A DNA stretch of 64,000 bases, from assembly GCA_025463265.1 (NCBI GenBank), contig JAOBWH010000165.1, positions 1 through 64,000 on the forward strand, read 5' to 3'. The position numbers were made by a program, and so were the translations under genes. Position 1 is the stretch's first letter. Every line of letters begins with the position of its first letter. This document shows, in pieces, positions 25,352 to 34,400 of the stretch. A model generated the notes under the pieces. The model was not told the DNA's origin. It saw only the letters and a program-made list of their open reading frames with translations, and searched no databases. The stretch is from Ilumatobacteraceae bacterium. GTDB taxonomy: Bacteria; Actinomycetota; Acidimicrobiia; Acidimicrobiales; Iamiaceae.

Positions 25352-26082
25352 GAGGGCTGAGGAGCGACCGTGCTGAGCAGGGACTCCGGCCCCGCCGCAG
25401 GTGTGGTCTGGTCCACGACGCGGCCGTCGCGCAGGAAGACGACCCGGTTGGCCCACGAGGCGAGCTGGGCATCGTGGGTCACGACCACGCCGGCGGCACC
25501 CTGGGCGCAGACCCGGCGCAGCAGCCGCATCACGGCCTCGCTGTTGACCGAGTCCAACGCTCCGGTGGGCTCGTCGGCGAGGAGGAGGCGGCGCCCCTCC
25601 CCGACGAGGGCCCGGGCGATGGCGACGCGCTGCCGCTCGCCGCCAGACAGGTCGTCGGGGAAGTGCTCGGCCCGCTCGGCCAGCCCCAGCTCGTCGAGCA
25701 CCTCGAGCGCCCGGGTCCGGGCCTTGCGGCCCGAGGTCCCGTCGAGCTCGAGGGGCATCGAGACGTTCTCGGCCGCGGTCAGGCCCGGGAGGAGGTTGAA
25801 GTCCTGGAAGACGAACCCGATGGAGCGCCGCCTCAGCGCCGCCTTCTGGTTGCGTGACAGCCCGGCGAGGTCGACGCCGTCGATCCGCACCTCGCCGCTG
25901 GTGGCATGCTCGAGGCTGCCGGCGATGGTGAGCAGGCTGCTCTTGCCCGACCCGCTCGGGCCCATGATCGCCACCAGCTCGCCGGCGTCGACGGCCAGGT
26001 CGATGCCTCGCAGCGCGTGCACCTCGCCCGCTCCCTCGCCATAGACCTTGGTGGTGCTGCGCAGCTCCAACACGGCGGTCAC
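25348..26082 (-). CDS. ABC transporter ATP-binding protein (LolD/MacB type)
   Basis: A 244-residue ATPase with Walker A GPSGSGKS, Q-loop FVFQDFNLLPGLTA, signature LSGGERQRVAIARAL, Walker B LLLADEPTGALD and H-loop VVVTHD. The tight spacing and NLLPGLTAAENV are typical of the MacB/LolD/FtsE export branch. It pairs with the FtsX-like permease and is preceded by a PadR regulator; all three genes overlap by 4 bases (GTGA), which should keep their amounts matched. GTG 26082 is chosen because it overlaps the padR stop and begins directly before the first ABC strand. Confidence 0.92.
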   Translation of the reverse strand: MTAVLELRSTTKVYGEGAGEVHALRGIDLAVDAGELVAIMGPSGSGKSSLLTIAGSLEHATSGEVRIDGVDLAGLSRNQKAALRRRSIGFVFQDFNLLPGLTAAENVSMPLELDGTSGRKARTRALEVLDELGLAERAEHFPDDLSGGERQRVAIARALVGEGRRLLLADEPTGALDSVNSEAVMRLLRRVCAQGAAGVVVTHDAQLASWANRVVFLRDGRVVDQTTPAAGPESLLSTVAPQPS

Positions 26083-26660
26083 GACCGGACCTCCTCGGCC
26101 GCGACCTGTTCCTCGGCGGCGGTGGGCGCCGGCGACGGGGGCGCGCTGGCGAGGAGCCGGGGGAGCCGGATCTCCGCGGTGTCCAGCCACCGCACCATGG
26201 CCTCGATCCGGAAGAGCTCGGCGTCGACGACGAGCGCCAGGGCGACGTCGTCGTCGGACGCGTCGGCCTTCACCGACGTGTAGCGCTGCATCGACTCGAT
26301 GAGGTGGCGCCGGTGGGTCTGGATGATGGCGTGGACGTCGACGCCGGGCACCTGAGCGGCCACAAGGACCTTGATCAGGAGCTCGTCACGGGGCGGTTGG
26401 GCCATCTCCGGCGGCGTCTCCAGCCAGGTGGTGAGCTCCGTGGTGCCGTCGCCGGTGATCCGGTAGCCCTTCTGCGGCCCGTCGTCGGACCCGTCGGAGG
26501 CGACGAGGCCGTCGCGCTCGAGGCGCTGGAGGGTCGTGTACACCTGCCCGACGTTGAGGGGCCAGACCTCACCGGTCCGGGCCTCGAACGCATGACGGAG
26601 CTGGAGGCCGTACTTGGGGCCGTCGCTCAGCAGGGCGAGCAGGGCGTGTCGGACGCTCAT
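26079..26660 (-). CDS. PadR-family transcriptional regulator
   Basis: A 193-residue PadR-type repressor: an N-terminal winged helix (MSVRHALLALLSDGPKYGLQLRHAFEAR, LNVGQVYTTLQRLERDGLV) and a C-terminal helical dimerisation domain with a Pro/Ala-rich end. PadR regulators commonly control a neighbouring multidrug or lipid ABC exporter and respond to its cargo. ATG 26660 has GAGGAGA upstream, better than an upstream in-frame ATG. It leads the padR-ATPase-permease operon. An AT-rich promoter region with a TACT-N6-AGTA inverted repeat lies 30 bases upstream. Confidence 0.92.
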   Translation of the reverse strand: MSVRHALLALLSDGPKYGLQLRHAFEARTGEVWPLNVGQVYTTLQRLERDGLVASDGSDDGPQKGYRITGDGTTELTTWLETPPEMAQPPRDELLIKVLVAAQVPGVDVHAIIQTHRRHLIESMQRYTSVKADASDDDVALALVVDAELFRIEAMVRWLDTAEIRLPRLLASAPPSPAPTAAEEQVAAEEVRS

Positions 26661-26689
26661 CGGTCGTCTCCTCGACGTGGGATACCGCG

Positions 26690-26703
26690 TACTATACCGA
26701 GTA
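26690..26703. promoter_or_regulatory. Candidate PadR operator
   Basis: TACT-N6-AGTA is a perfect short inverted repeat in an AT-rich island (26681-26704) that also has ATACCG twice, 12 bases apart. It lies between the divergent padR and CoA-transferase genes and could serve both promoters. Confidence 0.4.
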
Positions 26704-26721
26704 TGCACCCGCCGTCAAGGC

Positions 26722-26727
26722 TAGGTT
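26722..26727 (+). promoter_or_regulatory. -10 box for the CoA-transferase gene (leaderless)
   Basis: TAGGTT ends 8 bases before the ATG at 26736. This supports that ATG over an in-frame one at 26703. Confidence 0.5.
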
Positions 26728-26735
26728 GCCCAGCC

Positions 26736-28031
26736 ATGACGGAGCGCCTGACCCCCGAGCAGGCTGCGGCCCTGCTCCACCCCACCGATGTGCTGGGGAT
26801 CCCCCTCGGCCCCGGCCACCCCGGGGGCTTCCTCCACGCGCTCGGCGCGAGGACCGACTGGGACGACCTCGTCATCACCGGCGCGCTCCTCACGGACTTC
26901 TACGAGGTGTTCGGCCGGCCCGGCGTCCGGTTCCTCTCGGGGTTCTACGGACCGCTCGAGCGGTTGATGCGGGACCAGGGCGGCGCCATCGAGTTCGTGC
27001 CGGCGGACTTCCGCCGGTTCGGACCCGCGCTCGAGCGGATCAACCCTCGGGTCGTGGCCACCGCCGCCGCCCCACCCGACGCCGACGGCTGGTGCAGCCT
27101 CTCGCTCCACGCCGGGGCCACCATCAAGGAGATCCAGCGGGCGGGCGATGATCCCGGGCGGCTCCTGGTGGTGGAGACCAGCCCCCGGTTCCCGGTCACG
27201 CTCGGCCTCGGGGAGCACCGCCACCGCATCCACGTCGACCAGATCGATGTGCTCGTGGAGTCCGACCGGGAGCCGTTCGTGATCGGCGACCCCGAGCCGT
27301 CCGACGACGAGCGGGCCATCGCCGCCTACGTCGACGACTACGTGATCGACGGCGCCACCATCCAGACCGGCATCGGCGGCGTGCCCTCCACCGTGGCCTC
27401 GCTGCTGGCCGACAGCGACAAGGGCGACTTCGGGATCCACTCGGAGATGTTCACCACGGGGCTCATGAAGCTCCACGTCGCCGGCAAGGTCACCAACAAC
27501 AAGGGCGTCTACGACGGCGTGTCCATCACCACCTTCGCCGGCGGCACCCGCGAGCTCTACGACTGGCTGGACGGCAACACCGAGGTGCGCTTCCTGCCGG
27601 TGGAGCTGGTCAACTCGCCGGAGCTCATCTCCAAGAACCGCCGCATGATCTCGATCAACGGCGCGCTCGCGGTCGACCTCGCCGGTCAGGCGGTGGCCGA
27701 CACGCTCGCCGGGGCCCAGTTCTCGGGCATCGGCGGCCACGAGGACTTCGTGGCGGCCTCGGGGCTCGAGCTCGAGGATCGCTCGCTCATCTGCCTGCGG
27801 TCGTCCACGATCATCGACGGGGTGCGGGTCTCGCGGATCGCGGGGCAGTTCCCGGCGGGCACCATCGTCACCACGCCGCGCCACCAGCTCGACGTCGTCA
27901 TCACGGAGTTCGGCGTGGCCGAGCTGCGGGGCCGCACGGTGCGCGAACGGGCGCGGGCGCTGGCCGCCATCGCCCACCCGGACTTCCGCGACCGCCTGCT
28001 CGCGGAGGCCGAGGTGTGGCCTCCTGCGTGA
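26736..28031 (+). CDS. Acetyl-CoA hydrolase/transferase family CoA-transferase
   Basis: A 431-residue class I CoA-transferase of the acetyl-CoA hydrolase / 4-hydroxybutyrate CoA-transferase group. Both halves are visible: an N-terminal domain with VVETSPRFPVTLGLGEHRHRIHVDQIDVLVE, and a C-terminal domain with GIGGVPSTVASLL, the likely catalytic Glu237 in GIHSEMFTTG, SGIGGHEDFV and TEFGVAELRGRTVRERA. It would swap CoA between short-chain or medium-chain acids, with a covalent glutamyl-CoA intermediate. Substrate unknown. It is divergent from padR and stands alone; a role in recycling CoA during lipid use is inferred. Confidence 0.88.
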   Translation: MTERLTPEQAAALLHPTDVLGIPLGPGHPGGFLHALGARTDWDDLVITGALLTDFYEVFGRPGVRFLSGFYGPLERLMRDQGGAIEFVPADFRRFGPALERINPRVVATAAAPPDADGWCSLSLHAGATIKEIQRAGDDPGRLLVVETSPRFPVTLGLGEHRHRIHVDQIDVLVESDREPFVIGDPEPSDDERAIAAYVDDYVIDGATIQTGIGGVPSTVASLLADSDKGDFGIHSEMFTTGLMKLHVAGKVTNNKGVYDGVSITTFAGGTRELYDWLDGNTEVRFLPVELVNSPELISKNRRMISINGALAVDLAGQAVADTLAGAQFSGIGGHEDFVAASGLELEDRSLICLRSSTIIDGVRVSRIAGQFPAGTIVTTPRHQLDVVITEFGVAELRGRTVRERARALAAIAHPDFRDRLLAEAEVWPPA

Positions 28032-28111
28032 ATCCGCTCCACATCGGGCGCCGAGGTGCCGATTGGGTCAGGTGACCACTAGCCTTCCCGTCGGGGGATG
28101 ACCACAGGGCG

Positions 28112-29365
28112 ATGATGCAGCCTTCTCGTAGCTTCGGCCGCCGAACCATGGCGGTGCTCGCGCTCTGCAGCGCACTCGGGTTCAGCGCGCTCGTCGTGCC
28201 CACCGCGTCGGCCCAGGACGGCGAGAGCTCGGCGCTGAAGTCCGAGTACGAGGCGTTCACCGTCCAGGAGCAGCAGATGCTCCAGGAGCTGAGCGATGCC
28301 CAGGCCGCCAGCCAGGAGGCCTCGCTGAAGCTGGACGCGCTCAACCGGGACACGCAGGCCAAGCAGATCGAGCTGCTCGACGCCACCCAGCGCCTCACCG
28401 AGGCCGAGCACGAGGTCGAGGTCCGAGTCGCCGAGCGCAAGCGGGCCGAGAAGAAGGTGAAGGTCGCACGCGAGCGGCTGCGCAAGCAGATCGTGGCGTC
28501 CTACGTGACCGGCGGCGAGCCCGGTCAGATGGAGGCGTTCCTCAACGCCCAGAGCGGTGAGCAGATCGGCCAGGCCCTGGCCTACGGGCGGGCCATCTCC
28601 GGGAGCACCGAGACCCTCCTCGGCGACCTGAAGGCGGCTGAGAAGGCCCGCACCAAGGCGGCCAAGGCGGCGAAGGCGGCCAAGGACGATGCCGTCGAGA
28701 CCCGCGACGAGACCCAGGACGCAGCGAAGTTCCTGATCGACGCCCGTTCGATGCAGACCTCGCTGCTGGCGGACCTCAACGTGCAGTACGTCAAGGAGGC
28801 CGCCGCCCTCCGCCAGATCCAAGGCCAGAAGGCGGTCATCGAGGGCCGCATCAACTCGATGAACCGGGCGTCGGACGGCATCCAGCAGATCCTCGCCGAG
28901 CTCCAGAAGGACCAGGAGGACTGGTTCCCCGGGGCGGTCGAGACCTCGAACCCGCTCCCGGGTGTGAAGCCCGGATCTGCGTTCGGCATGCGCGTCCACC
29001 CGATCCTCGGCGTCGCCCGCCTCCACGCCGGCGACGACATGGGCGCCCCGACGGGGACCGAGATCCACGCCGCCGCCGACGGCATCGTGGTCCTCGCCGA
29101 GGTCCGGGGCGGCTACGGCAACGCCGTCGTGATCGACCACGGCCACTCGCTCGGCACCATGTACGGCCACACCAGCAAGCTGCTGGTGAAGCCCGGCCAG
29201 ATCGTCAAGCGGGGCGACGTCATCGCCCTCGTCGGGTCCACCGGCCTGTCCACCGGCCCGCACCTGCACTTCGAGACCCGGATCAAGGGTCTGCCGATCG
29301 ACCCGGTGGGCGTCGTCGACTTCGACGCCCCGGTCGACTTCGGCGACGACGCCGAGGGCGACTGA
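28112..29365 (+). CDS. Secreted M23 (LytM-type) peptidoglycan hydrolase with coiled coil
   Basis: A 417-residue exported protein laid out like EnvC/NlpD-type division factors: signal peptide (MAVLALCSALGFSALVVPTASA), a long coiled coil about residues 40-270 rich in Glu/Lys/Ala/Gln, and a C-terminal M23 domain. The zinc-enzyme residues are intact: His305 and Asp309 in HAGDDMG and His384/His386 in HLHFE, so it is probably active rather than a pure activator. It would cut peptide cross-bridges in the cell wall during septation. The ATG at 28112 is followed by another at 28115. Its stop is separated by one base from the stop of the convergent J-domain gene. Confidence 0.92.
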   Translation: MMQPSRSFGRRTMAVLALCSALGFSALVVPTASAQDGESSALKSEYEAFTVQEQQMLQELSDAQAASQEASLKLDALNRDTQAKQIELLDATQRLTEAEHEVEVRVAERKRAEKKVKVARERLRKQIVASYVTGGEPGQMEAFLNAQSGEQIGQALAYGRAISGSTETLLGDLKAAEKARTKAAKAAKAAKDDAVETRDETQDAAKFLIDARSMQTSLLADLNVQYVKEAAALRQIQGQKAVIEGRINSMNRASDGIQQILAELQKDQEDWFPGAVETSNPLPGVKPGSAFGMRVHPILGVARLHAGDDMGAPTGTEIHAAADGIVVLAEVRGGYGNAVVIDHGHSLGTMYGHTSKLLVKPGQIVKRGDVIALVGSTGLSTGPHLHFETRIKGLPIDPVGVVDFDAPVDFGDDAEGD

Positions 29366-29366
29366 T

Positions 29367-29972
29367 CTAATCCGGCGGGAGGGGCGACCGGCGCCGGTGC
29401 AGGGCCAGCTCCAGCAGGTCGACCACGGCGCTCGTCGGTGGCGCCGGGCGGGCCTCGATGGACTCCACGGTGCAGAAGACCTCCGTGCGCTCGCCGCGGC
29501 CCTGGAGGGTGAGCAGGAGCGACGTGGCGGGCTCGCCCTCGAAGCGGCACAGCACCTCCATGATCGGCATGGAGCGGTCGACGTAGGTGATCTCGCCTAC
29601 GTCGTGGGCCGCATCGAGCAGCCAGCGGAACGACTCGTCGGGCGGGGCGCCGAGGGCGAGGGTGTCCTCATCCAACCGGCCCACCGGCGGCGCACCGAAG
29701 GCGAGGTCGTCCGTGGCGGGACGCGGCGGGACCGGTCCCGTGGCGGTGGTCCGGGCTCCGGGTCGAGGTTCCTGCGGCTCCTCCGGGGCCGCAGGGCCCC
29801 GCTCGACGAGCACCCGGTAGGCCTCGGTGATGGACGCGGCCCGATCCGAGGACCGCGCCCCCGCCCGGTCGGGGTGGTGGGTGCGGATCTGGGACCGGTA
29901 GGCGATCCGGACCTCGTCGGGGGTGGCCCCGGCGCCCACGCCCAGGATGCGGGCGGCCTCGGCCGGGGTCAC
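29367..29972 (-). CDS. J-domain (DnaJ-like) protein
   Basis: A 201-residue protein. Residues 1-60 are a J domain (AEAARILGVGAGATPDEVRIAYRSQIRTHHPDRAG) with the HPD motif needed to stimulate Hsp70 ATPase. A Pro/Arg-rich linker follows, then a roughly 100-residue C-terminal domain I do not recognise (FRWLLDAAHDVGEITYVDRSMPIMEVLCRFEG). It lacks the zinc-finger and substrate domains of true DnaJ, so it is a specialised co-chaperone. It starts at GTG 29972 overlapping the stop of the M18 aminopeptidase (GTGA), suggesting co-translation and perhaps joint work in protein turnover (inference). Confidence 0.82.
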   Translation of the reverse strand: MTPAEAARILGVGAGATPDEVRIAYRSQIRTHHPDRAGARSSDRAASITEAYRVLVERGPAAPEEPQEPRPGARTTATGPVPPRPATDDLAFGAPPVGRLDEDTLALGAPPDESFRWLLDAAHDVGEITYVDRSMPIMEVLCRFEGEPATSLLLTLQGRGERTEVFCTVESIEARPAPPTSAVVDLLELALHRRRSPLPPD

Positions 29973-31264
29973 GTGCGCAGGAAGGCGCCCACGAGGCGCA
30001 CGAACCGCTCGGCGTCGGCCGCCCCGCACAGCTCGCGGGCCGAGTGCATCGACAGCTGGGCCACGCCGACGTCGGCCGTGGCGATGCCGAGGCGGGCGGC
30101 GGTGAGCGGGCCGATGGTGGAGCCGCACGGCTGGTCGTTCCGGCTGACGAAGACCTGGTGGGGGACACCGGCGCGGTCGGCGGCATCGATGAGCACGGCC
30201 TGGCCGCCAGCGTCGGTGGCGTAGCGCTGGTTGGCGTTCACCTTGATCACCGGCCCGCCGTCGATGGCGATGTGGTGGCCGGGCTCGTGGCGCTCGGGGT
30301 AGTTCGGGTGGGTGGCGTGGGCGCCGTCGGTCGAGGCGCACACCGATGCGGCGAGGGCGCGCAGCAGGTCGTCCCGGGTCCCGCCGCGTGCGTTGACCGT
30401 GCGCTCCAGCACCTGCGCCAGGAGCGCACCGTCGGCGCCGGTGGAGGAGGTGGAGCCCACCTCCTCGTGATCGAACAGGCAGACCACGGCGACCGGGGCG
30501 TCGGGACCCGGGTCCGCTGCAGGACCGGCGTCGCGGTCGGCGGCGAGCGCGGTGACCCCGGCCCAGCACGAGAGGAGGTTGTCGAGGCGGGCGGTGGACA
30601 CCAGCTCGTGACGGCGGCCGATGAGGGCGCCCGGCGTCAGGTCGTGGACCATGGCGTCCCACGCCACCACCGCGTCCGGCGCCACGCCCACCTCCTCGGC
30701 GACGTGGGCGGCGAAGGCCCCGACCTCCACCGGACCGACGCCCCACACCGGTGTCAAGTGCTGCTGCGGGTTCAGCTTGAGGCCCTGCCCGTTGACGTCG
30801 CGGTCGAGGTGGATGGCCAGCTGCGGGATCCGCAGGAGCGGGCAGTCGCAGTGGAAGAGCCGTTCCTCGAGCTCCCCGCCGACCCGGACCACCGCCCGGC
30901 CGGACAGGCCGAGGTCGCGGTCGAGCCAGGAGTTCCAGAGCGCCCCGCCGTAGACCTCGACGCCGAGCTGCTGCCATCCGGCGGTGCCCGTGTCGGGGTG
31001 GGGCTTGATGCGGAGGTTCGGGCTGTCGGTGTGGGCGCCGACGATGCGGAACCCTCGCTCGGGCCCGGCACCGTCCGGCACCTCCCAGGCCACCAGCGCT
31101 CCGCCGCGCGCCACGAGGTAGCGCCCGGGTCCCGCCGGCCACGGCTCGGTGAGGTCCAGGGTGGTGAAGCCGGCGTCGGCCAGCCGGCGGCGGCTCTCGG
31201 CCACGGCGTGGAACGGCGATGGCGCCGCCCCGATGTAGGTCAGCAGGTCCTTGGCGTCGCTCAC
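29969..31264 (-). CDS. M18-family aminopeptidase
   Basis: A 431-residue metallo-aminopeptidase of family M18 (aspartyl aminopeptidase-like), which trims N-terminal residues from peptides in the cytoplasm. Zinc-site motifs are present: [30 protein letters not shown] with the catalytic Glu pair, and [11 protein letters not shown] with the last His. Length fits bacterial members. GTG 31264 is chosen because a Shine-Dalgarno-like AGGG lies upstream; the frame stays open to 31405. Divergent from gltB and translationally coupled to the J-domain gene downstream. Confidence 0.92.
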   Translation of the reverse strand: MSDAKDLLTYIGAAPSPFHAVAESRRRLADAGFTTLDLTEPWPAGPGRYLVARGGALVAWEVPDGAGPERGFRIVGAHTDSPNLRIKPHPDTGTAGWQQLGVEVYGGALWNSWLDRDLGLSGRAVVRVGGELEERLFHCDCPLLRIPQLAIHLDRDVNGQGLKLNPQQHLTPVWGVGPVEVGAFAAHVAEEVGVAPDAVVAWDAMVHDLTPGALIGRRHELVSTARLDNLLSCWAGVTALAADRDAGPAADPGPDAPVAVVCLFDHEEVGSTSSTGADGALLAQVLERTVNARGGTRDDLLRALAASVCASTDGAHATHPNYPERHEPGHHIAIDGGPVIKVNANQRYATDAGGQAVLIDAADRAGVPHQVFVSRNDQPCGSTIGPLTAARLGIATADVGVAQLSMHSARELCGAADAERFVRLVGAFLRT

Positions 31265-31287
31265 GCCGATGACCCTACGACCCCCTT

Positions 31288-31323
31288 TTGCATTGGAGGG
31301 TCGATTCGGGCCTCGGCTAGTGT
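31288..31323 (+). promoter_or_regulatory. Candidate gltB promoter
   Basis: A TAGTGT -10 box (31318-31323) lies about 95 bases before the gltB start, with TTGGAG (31293-31298) 19 bases upstream and TTGCAT (31288-31293) overlapping it. Spacing is suboptimal, so the call is tentative. Confidence 0.3.
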
Positions 31324-31371
31324 CGCTTGACCTGCGATACGGGCCAACGGCGTCCCGGCGAGCCCCACATC

Positions 31372-31389
31372 GGGGGGAGCAGTCCCCCC
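31372..31389 (+). promoter_or_regulatory. gltB leader hairpin 1
   Basis: GGGGGGA-GCAG-TCCCCCC is a perfect 7-bp stem with a tetraloop, 15 bases before the Shine-Dalgarno hairpin. Confidence 0.5.
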
Positions 31390-31395
31390 TCCGTC

Positions 31396-31410
31396 CTTCC
31401 AGCAAGGAAG
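31396..31410 (+). promoter_or_regulatory. gltB leader hairpin 2 that can hide the ribosome-binding site
   Basis: CTTCC-AGCAA-GGAAG is a perfect 5-bp stem whose 3' arm is the gltB Shine-Dalgarno sequence (AAGGAAG, 31404-31410). Pairing would block ribosome access. Confidence 0.45.
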
Positions 31411-31418
31411 CAACGCCG

Positions 31419-34400
31419 ATGCGAACGCCGCCGCCCGCCCAAGGGCTCTACGACCCCCGTTTCGAGCACGAGAACTGTGGTGTGGCCTTCGTGGTCGACA
31501 TGCACGGTCGCCGGAGCCACCAGCTGGTGGAGCAGGGCATCACCGCCCTCGTCCACCTGGACCACCGCGGCGCCTCGGGTGCCGAGACCAACACGGGCGA
31601 CGGCGCCGGCATCTTGATCCAGGTCCCCGATGCGTTCTACCGGGCCGAGCTCAGCGTCGAGCTCCCCGCCGCCGGGGCCTACGCCACGGGCATCGGCTTC
31701 ATCCCCGGCGACGCGTCGGAGGTGGCCGCCGCCCTCGAGGCCGTCGGCAAGATCGTGGCCAGCGAGGGCCTGGAGGTGCTGGCCTGGCGCGACGTGCCGG
31801 TCGACGCGTCCAGCCTCGGCACGGGTGCGCTCGACGCCATGCCGTCGTTCCGCCAGCTGTTCGTCGCCGCCCCCGGGGGGTCGCTCACCGACCTCGATCT
31901 GGAGCGCCGGGTGTACGTGGTGCGCAAGCGCATCGAGCACGAGATCGGCCAGGGCGACGACCGCATCTACTTCTCGAGCTTGTCGGCTCGGACCATCGTC
32001 TACAAGGGCATGCTCACCACGCCGCAGCTCCGGGACTTCTACCCGGATCTGTCCGACCCGCGGGTGGAGAGCGCCATCGCGCTGGTCCACTCCCGGTTCT
32101 CGACCAACACGTTCCCCTCGTGGCCCCTGGCGCACCCGTACCGGTACCTCGCCCACAACGGCGAGATCAACACGGTCGAGGGCAACCGCAACTGGATGCG
32201 CGCGCGCGAGGCCCTGCTCGCCAGCGACCTCTTCCCCGGCGACATCTCCCGGCTGTACCCGATCTGCACCCCCGGCGCGTCGGACACCGCCTCGTTCGAC
32301 GAGGTGCTCGAGCTGCTGCACCTCGGCGGCCGGCCGCTGCCGCACGCCGTGCTGATGATGATCCCCGAGGCGTGGGAGAACCACAGCCACATGGATCCGG
32401 CCCGCAAGGCCTTCTACCGGTTCCACGCCTCCTTGATGGAGCCGTGGGACGGCCCGGCCAACGTCAGCTTCACCGACGGCACCGTGATCGGTGCCGTGCT
32501 GGACCGCAACGGCCTGCGTCCCGGACGCTTCTGGGTCACCGCGGACGGCCTCGTCGTGCTCGGCTCCGAGGCCGGCGTGCTGGACATCCCGGCGGATCAG
32601 GTGGTCCGCAAGGGCCGGCTCCAGCCCGGGAAGATGTTCCTGGTCGACACCGCCCAGGGCCGCATCATCGAAGACGACGAGGTCAAGGCCCAGCTGGCCG
32701 GCGAGCTGCCGTACCAGGAGTGGCTCGCCGCCGGGATCATCGAGCTCGACAAGCTGCCCGAGCGGCCCCACGTGCGCTACCCGCACGGCGACGTCGTCCG
32801 CCGCCAGCTCACGTTCGGCTACACGATCGAGGACCAGAAGATCCTGATCGGCCCGATGGCGCGCACCGGCGGCGAGGCCCTCGGCTCGATGGGCACCGAC
32901 ACGCCCATCGCCGTGCTGTCCGAGCGGCCCCGGCTGCTGTTCGACTACTTCGCTCAGCGCTTCGCCCAGGTCACGAACCCGCCGCTCGACGCCATCCGCG
33001 AGGAGATGGTCACGAGCCTCGGAGGCACCATCGGCCCCGAGCAGAACCTCTTGTCCCCGGGGCCCCGCTCGTGCCGCCAGATCCAGCTGCCGTTCCCCAT
33101 CCTCGACAACGACCAGCTGGCCAAGCTCATCCACGTCGACGAGACGGTCGATGACTTCCGCGCCGTCATCGTCCGGGGCCTGTACCCGGTGGCCGGCGGC
33201 GGCGAGGCCCTGCGCGCCGCCATCGAGGACGTCCGCCGACAGGTCAGCGAGGCCATCGCCGAGGGCGCCAACGTCGTCATCCTCTCGGACCGGGACTCCA
33301 CCCGGGACCTGGCGCCGATCCCGTCGCTGCTGCTCACCGCAGCGGTCCACCACCACCTGGTGCGGGAGAAGACCCGCACGGCGGTCGGCCTGGTGGTCGA
33401 GGCCGGCGACGCCCGCGAGGTGCACCACATGGCGCTGCTCGTCGGGTACGGCGCCGCAGCCATCAACCCCTACCTCGCCTTCGAGACCATCGAGGACATG
33501 TGCGCACGCGGCGCGCTGCCCGACGTCGGCCTCGACCAGGCCGTGAAGAACTACATCAAGGGGGCGGGCAAGGGCATCCTCAAGGTCATGTCCAAGATGG
33601 GCATCTCCACGGTGGCCAGCTACACGGGCGCCCAGGTGTTCGAGATCGTCGGGCTCGGCCAGGACCTGGTCGACGAGTACTTCACCGGCACCACCTCCAA
33701 GCTCGGCGGCATCGGCATCGACGAGGTCGCCAAGGAGGTGCAGCTCCGCCACGTCAAGGCGTACCCGGACCGTCCCAGCGAGCGAGCCCACCGCGAGCTC
33801 GAGGTCGGCGGCGAGTACCAGTGGCGCCGCGAGGGCGAGCACCACCTCTTCAACCCGGAGACGGTGTTCAAGCTCCAGCACGCCACGCGCACCAAGCGCT
33901 ACGACATCTTCAAGGAGTACACGGCCAAGGTCGACGAGCAGTCCACCCGCCTGGCCACGCTCCGCGGCCTGTTCCAGCTCTCGTCGGACCGCCCGTCGAT
34001 CAGCATCGACGAGGTCGAGCCGGTCTCGGAGATCGTCCGGCGGTTCTCCACCGGAGCGATGAGCTACGGCTCCATCTCCCAGGAGGCCCACCAGACCCTC
34101 GCCATCGCCATGAACCGGCTGGGCGCCAAGTCCAACACCGGCGAGGGCGGCGAGGACCCCGAGCGCCTCTACGACCCGGAGCGCCGCAGCTCCATCAAGC
34201 AGGTCGCCTCGGGCCGCTTCGGCGTCACCAGCGAGTACCTGACCAACGCCGACGACATCCAGATCAAGATGGCGCAGGGCGCCAAGCCCGGCGAGGGCGG
34301 CCAGCTGCCCGGCCACAAGGTGTACCCGTGGGTCGCCAAGACCCGCTACTCCACGCCCGGCGTGGGCCTCATCAGCCCGCCGCCACACCACGACATCTAC

